Positions 7,060 to 15,058 are shown, counted from the stretch's first letter. The stretch is DNA of 15,142 nt from Rubrivivax sp. (GCA_004211235.1 SEEY01000023.1:1-15142), one strand, 5' to 3'. The notes: generated from the sequence alone by a model not told the origin. Made by a program: numbers and translations.

Positions 7060-8780
7060 TGACGCTGCGGCTTGCGGTCGGCCAGCACTCTGAGGCCGGC
7101 GTCAAGCCGCTGAACCAGGACTTCCACGGCGTCGCGAAGCCGACCGACGCTCAAGCCCGCTCGCGCGGCATCGCGATGGCCATTGCCGACGGCATCAGCA
7201 GCAGCGCCGTCAGCCAGATCGCCAGCGCCGCCGCCGTGCGCGGCTTCCTGGAGGACTACTACGGCACCTCCGAGGCCTGGACCGTGCGCCGCGCCGCCCA
7301 GTGCGTGCTGGCCGCCACCAACGCCTGGCTGCATGCCGAGAGCCAGCGCGGCGAAGGCCGCTTCGACAAGGACCGCGGCCACGTCTGCACCTTCAGCGCG
7401 CTGGTGTTCAAGGGCCGTGAGGTGCACCTGCTGCACGTGGGCGACACGCGCGTCTACCGTGTGCATGCCAACGCACTCGAGCAGCTGAGCCAGGACCACC
7501 GCGTGCGTGTCTACGGCGGCCAGACCTATCTCGGCCGCGCGCTGGGCGTGACGGCGCATCTCGATATCGACTACGCCAGCTGGCCCACTGAAGTCGGCGA
7601 GACGCTGCTGCTCGCGACCGACGGCGCTTACGAGCGCCTCGACGCCGCGCTCGTGAACGACACGCTGGCCCGGCATGGCCACGATCTTCAGGCCGCTGCC
7701 GAAGCGCTGGTGGTGGCGGCGCTGGCGCGCGGCAGCCAGGACAACGCAACCGTCATGCTGGCGCGGGTCGAGTCCCTGCCGCGAGACATCCCGCCGCCGG
7801 TCAACCGTGATGGCCTGCGGCTGCCGCCCCACCTCGCGCCGCGCCAGGAATTCGAGGGCTACCGCGTCGTGCGTGAACTGCAGCAGACGGCGCGCAGCCA
7901 GGTCGTGCTCGCGGTCGACGCGGACGGGCGCGAGTGGGCGCTCAAGCTGCCCACGGCCGACCTGGCCGGCAACGCGCGCGAGCTGGACCGCTTTGCCACC
8001 GAGGAATGGGTGACCCGGCGCGTCGACAGCCCGCACGTCATCAAAGCCGCGCCGCCCGAGCGCAAGCGCGAGCACCTCTTCACCGCCGTCGAGTTCATCC
8101 ACGGCCAGACGCTGGCGCAGTGGATGACCGACCACCCCAAGCCCGGCCTGGACGAGGTGCGCGGCATCGCCGACCAGATCGCCCGCGGCCTGCAGGCGCT
8201 GCACCGCAAGGAGATGCTGCACCAGGACCTGCGGCCCGAGAACCTGATGATTGATCGGCAGGGCACGGTCATCCTCATCGACCTGGCCTCGGCCCACGTG
8301 GCAGGCCTCAGCGAAGGCCTGGGCGACGCCCGTGCGCTGGAGCTGGCCGGCACGCTGCAGTACACGGCGCCGGAATACTTCACCGGCGAAGGCGGCTCAC
8401 CCGTGGCCGAACTGTTCTCGCTCGCCGTGCTGGTCTACCAGATGCTGACCGGCGCCCTGCCCTACGGCCTGCAGGTGCCCCAGGTGCGTGGCGCGCGCGA
8501 CCTGCACAAGCTGCAGTACGTGCCGCTGCGTACCCGGCGGCCGGACCTGCCGGAGTGGCTGGACCGCGTGCTGAGGAAAGCGCTGCAGCCGCAGGCCGCG
8601 CGACGGCAGCAGGCGCTGTCTGAATTCCTGCATGACCTGCATGCGCCGGGACCGGAGTTCATGACGCGGGACCGGACGCCGCTGCAGGAAAGGCATCCGC
8701 TGCTGTTCTGGCGCGGGCTGACGTTGGTGTTTGCGCTGGTGACGGTGGTGCTGCTGGGGTTGCGGGTCAGCGGGCATTGA
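7059..8780 (+). CDS. bifunctional PP2C phosphatase / Ser-Thr protein kinase, membrane-anchored
   Basis: 573 residues. Residues 1-240 are a PP2C phosphatase with its metal aspartates in place: NQDF (19-22), ADGIS (43-47), HVGDTR (126-131), ATDGAYE (186-192) and GSQDNAT (225-231). Residues about 265-530 are a kinase domain with Lys296 (WALK), HQDLRPEN (388-395, catalytic Asp390 and Asn395), Asp408 in IDLAS replacing DFG, and APE (437-439). The glycine-rich loop is absent; LQQTARSQVVLAVD sits there. Residues about 549-569 form one membrane helix at the C-terminus, so the enzymes face the cytoplasm. The start overlaps the FNT stop by one base. Similar fusions sit beside nirBD elsewhere (Pseudomonas aeruginosa PA1782, from memory). 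It probably adjusts nitrite or nitrate uptake or reduction by phosphorylation; the target is unknown. Confidence 0.92.
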   Translation: MTLRLAVGQHSEAGVKPLNQDFHGVAKPTDAQARSRGIAMAIADGISSSAVSQIASAAAVRGFLEDYYGTSEAWTVRRAAQCVLAATNAWLHAESQRGEGRFDKDRGHVCTFSALVFKGREVHLLHVGDTRVYRVHANALEQLSQDHRVRVYGGQTYLGRALGVTAHLDIDYASWPTEVGETLLLATDGAYERLDAALVNDTLARHGHDLQAAAEALVVAALARGSQDNATVMLARVESLPRDIPPPVNRDGLRLPPHLAPRQEFEGYRVVRELQQTARSQVVLAVDADGREWALKLPTADLAGNARELDRFATEEWVTRRVDSPHVIKAAPPERKREHLFTAVEFIHGQTLAQWMTDHPKPGLDEVRGIADQIARGLQALHRKEMLHQDLRPENLMIDRQGTVILIDLASAHVAGLSEGLGDARALELAGTLQYTAPEYFTGEGGSPVAELFSLAVLVYQMLTGALPYGLQVPQVRGARDLHKLQYVPLRTRRPDLPEWLDRVLRKALQPQAARRQQALSEFLHDLHAPGPEFMTRDRTPLQERHPLLFWRGLTLVFALVTVVLLGLRVSGH

Positions 8781-8801
8781 AGACAGCGCTCATCGGACGG
8801 C

Positions 8802-8829
8802 TTGACTTTCGTATCCATACGGATACATC
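8802..8829 (+). promoter_or_regulatory. promoter with palindromic operator before the antidote gene
   Basis: TTGACT (8802-8807, five of six matches to the -35 box) is followed after 16 bases by TACATC (8824-8829, three of six to -10). Between them, GTATCC-ATAC-GGATAC (8811-8826) is an inverted repeat with perfect six-base arms. An operator inside the promoter is what an autoregulating antidote would need. The -10 box is weak. Confidence 0.45.
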
Positions 8830-8868
8830 GGCTCACAGAAACGCGATATCCGCCGTGCGCTCAAGCTG
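8830..8868 (+). pseudogene. possible C-terminal remnant of a RelE/HigB-type toxin
   Basis: One frame reads GSQKRDIRRALKL just before the antidote gene. Toxins of the RelE/HigB-like family that pair with this antidote type usually end with a segment like GDKS-x-Q-x-x-DI-x-x-A and lie immediately upstream. No start codon, no toxin body and no proper stop are present: the frame runs about 40 bases into the antidote gene. If real, almost all of the toxin is deleted. The match is 13 residues long and may be chance. Confidence 0.3.
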
Positions 8869-8890
8869 CATCTGAATTTGGAGACGATGT

Positions 8891-9190
8891 ATGAGCAAGA
8901 CCAAGGCGCCGCTCAAGCTTGTGGCGTTTGACGCCGCCCGCTACCTTGATGACGACGAAGCCATCGCGGAGTACATGACCGCGGTGCTTGAGACCGACGA
9001 TCCGGACTTGCTGCTGCTTGCACTGGGCGATGTAGCGCGAGCCAAGGGCATGGCGCAGGTTGCCAAGGACGCTGGATTAGGACGCGAAAGCCTCTACAAG
9101 GCGCTTGCGCCGGGCGCCAAGCCGCGTTTCGAGACCGTCATGAAAGTGGCGCGCGCGCTGGGGGTGAAGTTCACGGCGCAGCCAGCTTGA
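8891..9190 (+). CDS. HigA-type addiction module antidote protein (orphan)
   Basis: A 99-residue DNA-binding antidote. The N-terminal half (FDAARYLDDDEAIAEYMTAV) is the part that typically contacts the toxin; the C-terminal half is a Cro/C1-like helix-turn-helix (MAQVAKDAGLGRESLYKAL, then ETVMKVARALGVKF). This pattern is typical of the 'probable addiction module antidote protein' family. The start has GGAG at 8880-8883, seven bases before the ATG. Its toxin should be the preceding gene, but the upstream gene is the kinase, ending 110 bases earlier, and the next 270 bases hold no toxin either. It may survive as a lone regulator or as an anti-addiction gene. A palindrome in its promoter suggests autoregulation. 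Confidence 0.85.
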   Translation: MSKTKAPLKLVAFDAARYLDDDEAIAEYMTAVLETDDPDLLLLALGDVARAKGMAQVAKDAGLGRESLYKALAPGAKPRFETVMKVARALGVKFTAQPA

Positions 9191-9213
9191 GCGGCCCGCG
9201 TGTGACGGGACTT

Positions 9214-9322
9214 GTAGGTTGGGGTGAACGCAGTGAACCCCAACGCCTCTGCAGTTCGCCGTGCCACCTGATTCAACGCGCCGCTGCCGATGTTGGGGTT
9301 CGCAGTGCTCACCCCAACCTAC
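9214..9322. repeat. palindromic repeat pair (REP/MITE-like)
   Basis: Two 31-base units (9214-9244 and 9292-9322) lie in inverted orientation around a 47-base spacer. Their outer parts (GTAGGTTGGGGTGA and AACCCCAAC) agree exactly; only the middle eight bases differ. Each unit is itself a hairpin (GTTGGGGT with ACCCCAAC). Repeats of this GGTTGGGGTGA...AACCCCAAC style are known to be scattered through many proteobacterial genomes. The right end lies six bases from the kinase remnant. No transposase gene is present. Confidence 0.75.
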
Positions 9323-9328
9323 GAGCAA

Positions 9329-9424
9329 AAGCTGCAATACGTGCCGCTGTTCTGGCGGGGGCTGACGCTGGTGCTCGGGTTGTGGACCCTAGTGCTGATC
9401 GGGCTGCGCGTCAGCGGCCGTTGA
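9329..9424 (+). pseudogene. decayed second copy of the kinase/phosphatase 3' end
   Basis: The frame reads KLQYVPL joined directly to FWRGLTLVLGLWTL, then VLIGLRVSGR and a stop. These match two separated parts of the upstream kinase: KLQYVPL (nucleotides 8508-8528) and the final helix FWRGLTLV...GLRVSG (8706-8780). The last 75 bases match at 58 positions with no gaps, and most changes keep the amino acid or its character. About 177 bases between the two parts are missing; the join lies at a shared GCTG, suggesting deletion through short repeats. It has no start of its own and is not expected to be functional. Confidence 0.75.
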
Positions 9425-9462
9425 GATCTTTCATCGTCCAGCTTCTCAATACCAGCGAGTGT

Positions 9463-9698
9463 TCAATCACGGCGCTTGGAGAAGCAGTCAATGAGCGGCA
9501 TCAGCACAAGCACGAACGCACTCGCGACGACGCAATACCGCCAGATGAACGCCAGGCTTCCAGAAACGAACCCGAGCAGGATCGCAGTCGCATAGGCGCC
9601 ACTGATGAGCCAAATGGTCAACGCGCAAGCAAGTCCGGTCGGGTTCTTGATCAACAACGATTGCCAAACGTTCTCGATCACCCTACGCAGTCTCGCGA

Positions 9699-9702
<4 letters not shown>
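9463..9702 (-). CDS. small two-helix membrane protein, unknown
   Basis: A 79-residue frame begins with GTG at 9700-9702, overlapping the ntrC stop as GTGA, the arrangement of translationally coupled genes. It contains two hydrophobic segments (about residues 25-48 and 52-72) and ends CFSKRRD. A second GTG at 9679-9681 would give 72 residues. No family is recognised. Base composition here is clearly less GC-rich than in the neighbours, suggesting acquired or relaxed DNA. It could be a real last gene of the ntrBC unit or a chance frame; the two clean membrane segments and the coupling favour a gene, but only moderately. Confidence 0.45.
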
Positions 9703-11168
<1,466 letters not shown>

Positions 11169-11201
11169 GCGGTTCCTCGGCCGCCCCGTGGCCTTGTGGG
11201 G

Positions 11202-12323
11202 TCAGGGCAGCGGTAGCGTGATTCTGAAATTCGTCATGCCCGGCTCGCTTTCACAATCGATCATGCCCTGGTGTTGCTGCGCGATCGTCTGTGCAAGCGT
11301 GAGGCCGAGGCCGGAGCCGCCTTCCCGCCCTGAGACCAGGGGAAAGAAGATGCGATCCCGGATCTCGGCGGGTACGCCGGGACCGTTGTCCTCAACATGC
11401 AATTCCAGTGCCAAGCGCCAGCGCTGTTTGCCGATCGTCACCTGGCGGGCCACGCGCGTGCGCAGCGCGATGTGCGCGTCGCCTGCGGCGATGCGCGCGC
11501 CAAGCACCTGCGCGGCGTTCTGGACGATGTTCAACACCATCTGGATGAGCTGCTCGCGGTCACCGCGGAAATCCGGCAGCGAGGTGTCGTAGTCGCGGGT
11601 GATCGTCAGGCCGCGCGGGTGTTCGATCATGACGAGCGCCCGGACGCGCTCGCAGATCTCGTGGATGTTGACGTCGCCGACGACATGGGCGCGGCGGTGT
11701 GGCGCGAGCAGCCGGTCGACCAGGCTCTGCAGCCGGTCGACCTCGTGGACGATGACCTGGGTGTACTCGGTCAGCTCGTCGGCGCCGTCGTCACCCTGCA
11801 GTTCCAGCGCCAGCAGCTGCGCCGCGCCGCGGATGCCGCCGAGCGGGTTCTTGATCTCGTGGGCCAGGTTGCGGGTCAGCTCCTTGGTGGCCTGGACCTG
11901 GTCGAGGTTGCGCTCGTCGCGGTCCTGGCGGGCGAGCTGGGCAATCTCGATGAGCTCGACCAGCACGCGGGGCGCGCCTTCCTCGGTCGCATCCATCTGG
12001 GACACGATCACGTGCACGGGCAGCCCGTCTTCATGAGCCCAGGCGCCGCGGCGCAGCACGGCGTCGAAGCGGCTGCTGGAGTACTGGTTGGCTGCCACGC
12101 CGGCGAGCGTGTCAACGAGGCGCTGCGCGTCGTCGAACCAGTCGGGCAACTGCGCCTTCTGCACGGCGCGGCGCGAGAGCCGCATGCTGTTCTCGAAGGC
12201 CGCGTTGGCAAACAGGCATTCGCCTTCGGCACTGACGACGACGACCATGGTCGCCAGCAGGTCGAGGCCGGCGAATTCGACCGGCAGCAGGGGGGATTCA
12301 GTCATGGCACGCGCCGGCGCCAT
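11202..12323 (-). CDS. ntrB: nitrogen regulation sensor histidine kinase NtrB
   Basis: 373 residues, cytoplasmic with no membrane helix, as expected for NtrB. A PAS-like domain covers about 20-130. The dimerisation/phospho-acceptor helix has LAHEIKNPLGG with His155. The ATPase domain has the N box (NIVQNAAQ, 265-272), DNGPGVP (312-318) and GSGLGL (336-341). It phosphorylates or dephosphorylates NtrC according to nitrogen status through PII. The start is unsettled: ATG 12323 (MAPARAMTES) or ATG 12305 (MTESPLL); neither has a ribosome site. The MITE-like element ends only seven bases before ATG 12323, which may have displaced the original leader. Also known as glnL. Confidence 0.95.
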   Translation of the reverse strand: MAPARAMTESPLLPVEFAGLDLLATMVVVVSAEGECLFANAAFENSMRLSRRAVQKAQLPDWFDDAQRLVDTLAGVAANQYSSSRFDAVLRRGAWAHEDGLPVHVIVSQMDATEEGAPRVLVELIEIAQLARQDRDERNLDQVQATKELTRNLAHEIKNPLGGIRGAAQLLALELQGDDGADELTEYTQVIVHEVDRLQSLVDRLLAPHRRAHVVGDVNIHEICERVRALVMIEHPRGLTITRDYDTSLPDFRGDREQLIQMVLNIVQNAAQVLGARIAAGDAHIALRTRVARQVTIGKQRWRLALELHVEDNGPGVPAEIRDRIFFPLVSGREGGSGLGLTLAQTIAQQHQGMIDCESEPGMTNFRITLPLP

Positions 12324-12330
12324 GCCGGCT

Positions 12331-12602
12331 TAGGGAGGGTTTGCAACAGCCCTGGGGGTCGCGTTTGCGACAGAACCGGCCCGCGCGTAGGCGTGGCGCG
12401 AAGCCGGGGCTTGCCGCCCCGGCGAGCGGCGCAACACCCGCGCGGGCCGGTTATGTCGCAAACCCGCAGGGGCGCGGCTTTGCCGGCGCTGGCCAGCGTT
12501 ACGAACCTGGCCCAGGCACCAGCCTGGGCGGCGGTTCGCGCCTTGTCCAGCATCCGGCAAAGACCTCGCCGCGACCCCCAGGGCTGTTGCAAACCCTCCC
12601 TA
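12331..12602. mobile_element. MITE-like element with 33-bp perfect terminal inverted repeats
   Basis: Bases 12331-12363 and 12570-12602 are exact reverse complements. Both ends are bounded by TA, so a TA target duplication with 31-bp repeats beginning GGGAGGGTTTGCAAC is a natural reading. The inside is also folded: 25-base arms 12363-12387 and 12439-12463 pair with one mismatch around GCCGGGGC/GCCCCGGC (12403-12410 with 12416-12423); CTTTGCCGG (12478-12486) pairs with CCGGCAAAG (12554-12562) around CGAACC/GGTTCG and GCCCAGGC/GCCTGGGC. No transposase is encoded. Such non-autonomous elements are moved by IS630/Tc1-type transposases elsewhere; that link is inference. It separates the DUF4124 gene from ntrB. 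Confidence 0.75.
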
Positions 12603-13088
12603 GGGTAGCTTTGAGATCTCGCGCTTGAGCGCCTGCACATCGGCCTCGTAGCGGGCGATGTTGTCTTTGAGTTCGGCCATGCGGTCGAGATAGCGCTGGT
12701 AGTTGCGCTCGTCGCCGCGGCGCTCGCCCTGGCCGTTGTTGAAGTCCTTCTGCGCGACCGTGAGGCGCTCCTCGGCCTGGCGCAGCTCGGTCTGCAGCAC
12801 GCGGCGGCGCTCGTCGTCTCGCACGCGCTGCTGGCCGGCATCGACACGGCCCTCAGCACTGCGCGCCCCTTCGGCCGCCGGCGCCGCGCCACTGGCGGCA
12901 CGCGGCTTCGTCGTCTGCACGATGGTGATGGGCGTGCCCTCGATCGTGCGGCAACCCTTGTCCTGCGCTTCCTTGGCGGACAGTGCGTCGGTGTACAGAA
13001 CCGGAGGCCCCGGACACCGGTAGACGGTGCCCTGCGCCTGGGCGCCACAGGCCGTGGCGAGGAGCAGCGATGCCAGCAATCGGTTCAT
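12600..13088 (-). CDS. DUF4124 domain-containing secreted protein with coiled coil
   Basis: 162 residues. Residues 1-19 are a signal peptide (MNRLLASLLLATACGAQAQ). Residues about 20-52 are the DUF4124-type domain: VYRCPGP..LYTDALSAKEAQDKGCRTIEG, with Cys25 and Cys46 able to form a disulfide. The rest is a low-complexity Ala/Arg stretch and a long charged helix, probably a coiled coil (about 85-160). It should be periplasmic; function is unknown. It lies between glnA and ntrB, starting 24 bases after the glnA terminator, with no obvious ribosome site. Its stop TAG is completed by the first G of the adjacent mobile element; without the insertion the stop would read TAA, so the protein end is unchanged. 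Confidence 0.85.
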   Translation of the reverse strand: MNRLLASLLLATACGAQAQGTVYRCPGPPVLYTDALSAKEAQDKGCRTIEGTPITIVQTTKPRAASGAAPAAEGARSAEGRVDAGQQRVRDDERRRVLQTELRQAEERLTVAQKDFNNGQGERRGDERNYQRYLDRMAELKDNIARYEADVQALKREISKLP

Positions 13089-13111
13089 GAGGGCATTGTG
13101 GCTCAGGCATG

Positions 13112-13137
13112 AAAAAGGGGCCGCGCGGGCGGCCCCT
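13112..13137 (-). terminator. intrinsic terminator of glnA
   Basis: On the minus strand AGGGGCCGC (13129-13137) pairs with GCGGCCCCT (13116-13124) around a four-base loop, followed by a run of T (opposite the A at 13112-13116). It lies 42 bases past the glnA stop and 24 bases before the DUF4124 start. A smaller hairpin GGCAGC/GCTGCC sits between (13153-13170). Confidence 0.85.
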
Positions 13138-13178
13138 CTCGGTCGGTGACCAGGCAGCGCAAATGCTGCCGGCGGTCA

Positions 13179-14594
13179 TCACAGGGCGTAGTACATGTCG
13201 AACTCGACCGGGTGGGTCGCCATGCGGAAGCGCGTCACTTCCTGCATCTTCAGGTCGATGTAGGCATCGATGTAGCTGTCGGTGAAGACGCCACCCTTGG
13301 TCAGGAAGGCACGGTCCTTGTCCAGGTAGTCCAGAGCCTGGTCGAGGCTGTGGCAGACGGTCGGGATCTTCGCGTCTTCTTCCGGCGGCAGGTGATACAG
13401 ATCCTTCGTGGCCGCTTCGCCCGGGTGGATCTTGTTTTCGACGCCGTCCAGGCCCGCCATCAGCAGTGCTGCGAAGCACAGATAGGGGTTGGCCGAAGGA
13501 TCCGGGAAGCGCGCTTCGACGCGGCGGCCCTTGGGGTTGGCGACGTAAGGGATGCGGATCGAGGCGGAGCGGTTCTTGGCCGAGTAGGCCAGCTTCACCG
13601 GGGCTTCGAAGCCAGGCACCAGACGCTTGTACGAGTTCGTACCGGGGTTGGTGATGGCGTTCAGCGCGCGGGCGTGCTTGATGATGCCGCCGATGTAGTA
13701 CAGCGCGAAGTCGCTCAGGCCTGCATAGCCGTCGCCGGCGAACAGGTTCTTGCCGTCCTTCCAGACGGACTGGTGAACGTGCATGCCGGAGCCGTTGTCG
13801 CCGACCAGGGGCTTGGGCATGAAGGTCGCGGTCTTGCCGTAGGCATGGGCGACGTTGGCGACGATGTACTTCTGCAGCTGCGTCCAGTCGGCGCGCTCGA
13901 CCAGCGAGCTGAAGCGCGTGCCGATTTCCATTTGACCCGCGTTCGCCACTTCGTGGTGATGGACTTCGACGGGGATGCCGCACTGCTCGAGGATCAGGCA
14001 CATTTCCGAGCGCATGTCCTGGCCGCTGTCGACCGGGGGCACGGGGAAGTAGCCGCCCTTGACGGTGGGACGGTAGCCGCTGTTGCCGTGCTCGTATTCC
14101 TTGGACGAATTCCAGGCGCCTTCTTCCGATTCGATCTTGAAGAACGAGCCGGACATGTCGTTGCCCCAGCGCACGCTGTCGAACACGAAGAATTCGGGTT
14201 CCGGGCCGAAGAAGGCGGTGTCGCCCAGGCCGGAGGACTTGAGATAAGCCTCGGCGCGCTTGGCCAGCGAACGCGGGTCGCGCTCATAGGCCTTGCCATC
14301 GGTCGGGTCGATGACGTCGCAGGTCAGGATCAGCGTCGGCTCTTCGAAGAAGGGGTCGATGTTGGCGGTGTTGGGATCGGGCATGAGGAGCATGTCCGAT
14401 GCCTCGATACCCTTCCAGCCGGCGATCGACGAGCCGTCGAAGGCGTGGCCCGACGCGAACTTGTCTTCATCGAAATGGGAAACCGGCACAGTGACGTGCT
14501 GCTCCTTGCCACGGGTGTCGGTGAAGCGGAAGTCGACGAACTTGACTTCGTTCTCCTTCACGAGGTTCATCACATCGGCGACGGTCTTGGCCAT
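13179..14594 (-). CDS. glnA: glutamine synthetase type I
   Basis: 471 residues, the usual length for GSI, which joins glutamate and ammonium with ATP in a cytoplasmic dodecamer. Visible signatures: the N-terminal DGSSIAGW (53-60), active-site FGPEPEFF (129-136), ATP-binding [12 protein letters not shown] (261-272) and [10 protein letters not shown] (316-325). The tyrosine controlled by adenylylation is Tyr400 in [10 protein letters not shown], so it is the GlnE-regulated beta type. AGGAG at 14601-14605 lies six bases before ATG 14594, which decides the start over an adjacent TTG. A sigma-54-type promoter and NtrC-like sites lie upstream. It heads the glnA-DUF4124-ntrB-ntrC series, although a terminator follows glnA. 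Confidence 0.98.
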   Translation of the reverse strand: MAKTVADVMNLVKENEVKFVDFRFTDTRGKEQHVTVPVSHFDEDKFASGHAFDGSSIAGWKGIEASDMLLMPDPNTANIDPFFEEPTLILTCDVIDPTDGKAYERDPRSLAKRAEAYLKSSGLGDTAFFGPEPEFFVFDSVRWGNDMSGSFFKIESEEGAWNSSKEYEHGNSGYRPTVKGGYFPVPPVDSGQDMRSEMCLILEQCGIPVEVHHHEVANAGQMEIGTRFSSLVERADWTQLQKYIVANVAHAYGKTATFMPKPLVGDNGSGMHVHQSVWKDGKNLFAGDGYAGLSDFALYYIGGIIKHARALNAITNPGTNSYKRLVPGFEAPVKLAYSAKNRSASIRIPYVANPKGRRVEARFPDPSANPYLCFAALLMAGLDGVENKIHPGEAATKDLYHLPPEEDAKIPTVCHSLDQALDYLDKDRAFLTKGGVFTDSYIDAYIDLKMQEVTRFRMATHPVEFDMYYAL

Positions 14595-14672
14595 CAAAAG
14601 CTCCTAGCGGGATCGGGTGGGTGGGTTGCCGCCGCGGTACGCCTGAACGCCCGCAGCCACGAGAGTAAGCAA

Positions 14673-14688
14673 AGCAGTTTGCATGCCA
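14673..14688 (-). promoter_or_regulatory. sigma-54-type (RpoN) promoter of glnA
   Basis: On the minus strand TGGCATG-N4-CTGCT fits TGGCACG-N4-TTGCW, with GG (14686-14687), ten bases, then GC (14674-14675). Transcription would start near 14662, giving a leader of about 68 bases. This matches the known NtrC/RpoN control of glnA in proteobacteria. Confidence 0.75.
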
Positions 14689-14689
14689 G

Positions 14690-14710
14690 TGCACCGACAT
14701 GGGTTGCACC
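14690..14710. promoter_or_regulatory. promoter-proximal NtrC-like half-sites
   Basis: TGCACC occurs twice on the plus strand (14690-14695 and 14705-14710), and the first forms an inverted repeat with TTGCA at 14704-14708, two bases wider than the normal NtrC spacing. It lies at about -28 to -48 relative to the predicted start. It could be a weak, modulating site. Confidence 0.3.
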
Positions 14711-14758
14711 TCTCGGCGCGGCGCATTATCAGCGGGCTGACGGGTTACGGCAGAGGAA

Positions 14759-15058
14759 CTAACGCACCAGTTCAGTGCTGATGCTTGCACCAAATTGGAC
14801 AACGCCCCGTTTCAGCGCATCGTAGGCCGGCGCCAGTTCGGAAGCCTCGCCCTTGACGCCGAGTTCGATGCAGCGCCCCCACTGCGGATGGTCGACGCTC
14901 GGCAGGCTGAATACCTTGATGCCGGTGAACTCGGCCTCGACGGCTTCCATCAGCGGCGTCAGGCTCGCTTCCATGGCGCCCTGCACGATCAGCGAGCGTT
15001 CGATGACGCCGCGCACCCGATGCAGCTGCGGGAATCGGTCGAGCACCCAGGCCATCAT
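14759..15058 (-). CDS. C-terminal part of a CinA-type (molybdopterin-binding fold) protein
   Basis: 99 residues from ATG 15058. The segments MEASLTPLMEAVEAEF and KVFSLPSVDHPQWGR, then IELGVKG, are typical of the C-terminal third of the 'competence/damage-inducible protein A' proteins of Burkholderiales (about 260 residues, MoaB/MogA-like fold); activity is unknown. The frame stays open to the right edge but upstream residues (RRSHRSRSRSLRRLGRT) do not look like the family, although AHPM..WVLD just around the ATG does. A different frame ends exactly here in an ATGA overlap. So the gene may be truncated, frameshifted or rearranged at its 5' side. Its last codons contain an NtrC-like site for glnA. 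Confidence 0.6.
   Translation of the reverse strand: MMAWVLDRFPQLHRVRGVIERSLIVQGAMEASLTPLMEAVEAEFTGIKVFSLPSVDHPQWGRCIELGVKGEASELAPAYDALKRGVVQFGASISTELVR
14763..14802. promoter_or_regulatory. two NtrC-like enhancer sites of glnA
   Basis: CGCACC-N5-AGTGCT (14763-14779) and TGCACC-N5-GGACAA (14786-14802) each match TGCACC-N5-GGTGCA at nine of twelve positions. Their centres are about 109 and 132 bases upstream of the predicted glnA start, suited to a looping enhancer. They lie inside the 3' end of the neighbouring CinA-type gene. Confidence 0.55.

Noticed and set aside
9214..9322. Paired repeats as a CRISPR array
   Set aside because: Only two units in opposite orientation with one spacer; each unit is itself a hairpin and no cas genes are present.
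12302..13048. 248-codon minus-strand frame spanning the MITE-like element and the DUF4124 gene
   Set aside because: It is out of frame with the DUF4124 protein, is Arg/Ser/Pro-rich and would read through an inverted-repeat element.
13146..14762. 538-codon open frame on the plus strand opposite glnA
   Set aside because: Shadow of glnA caused by GC-rich third positions; no recognisable motif, and glnA on the minus strand is complete with a ribosome site.
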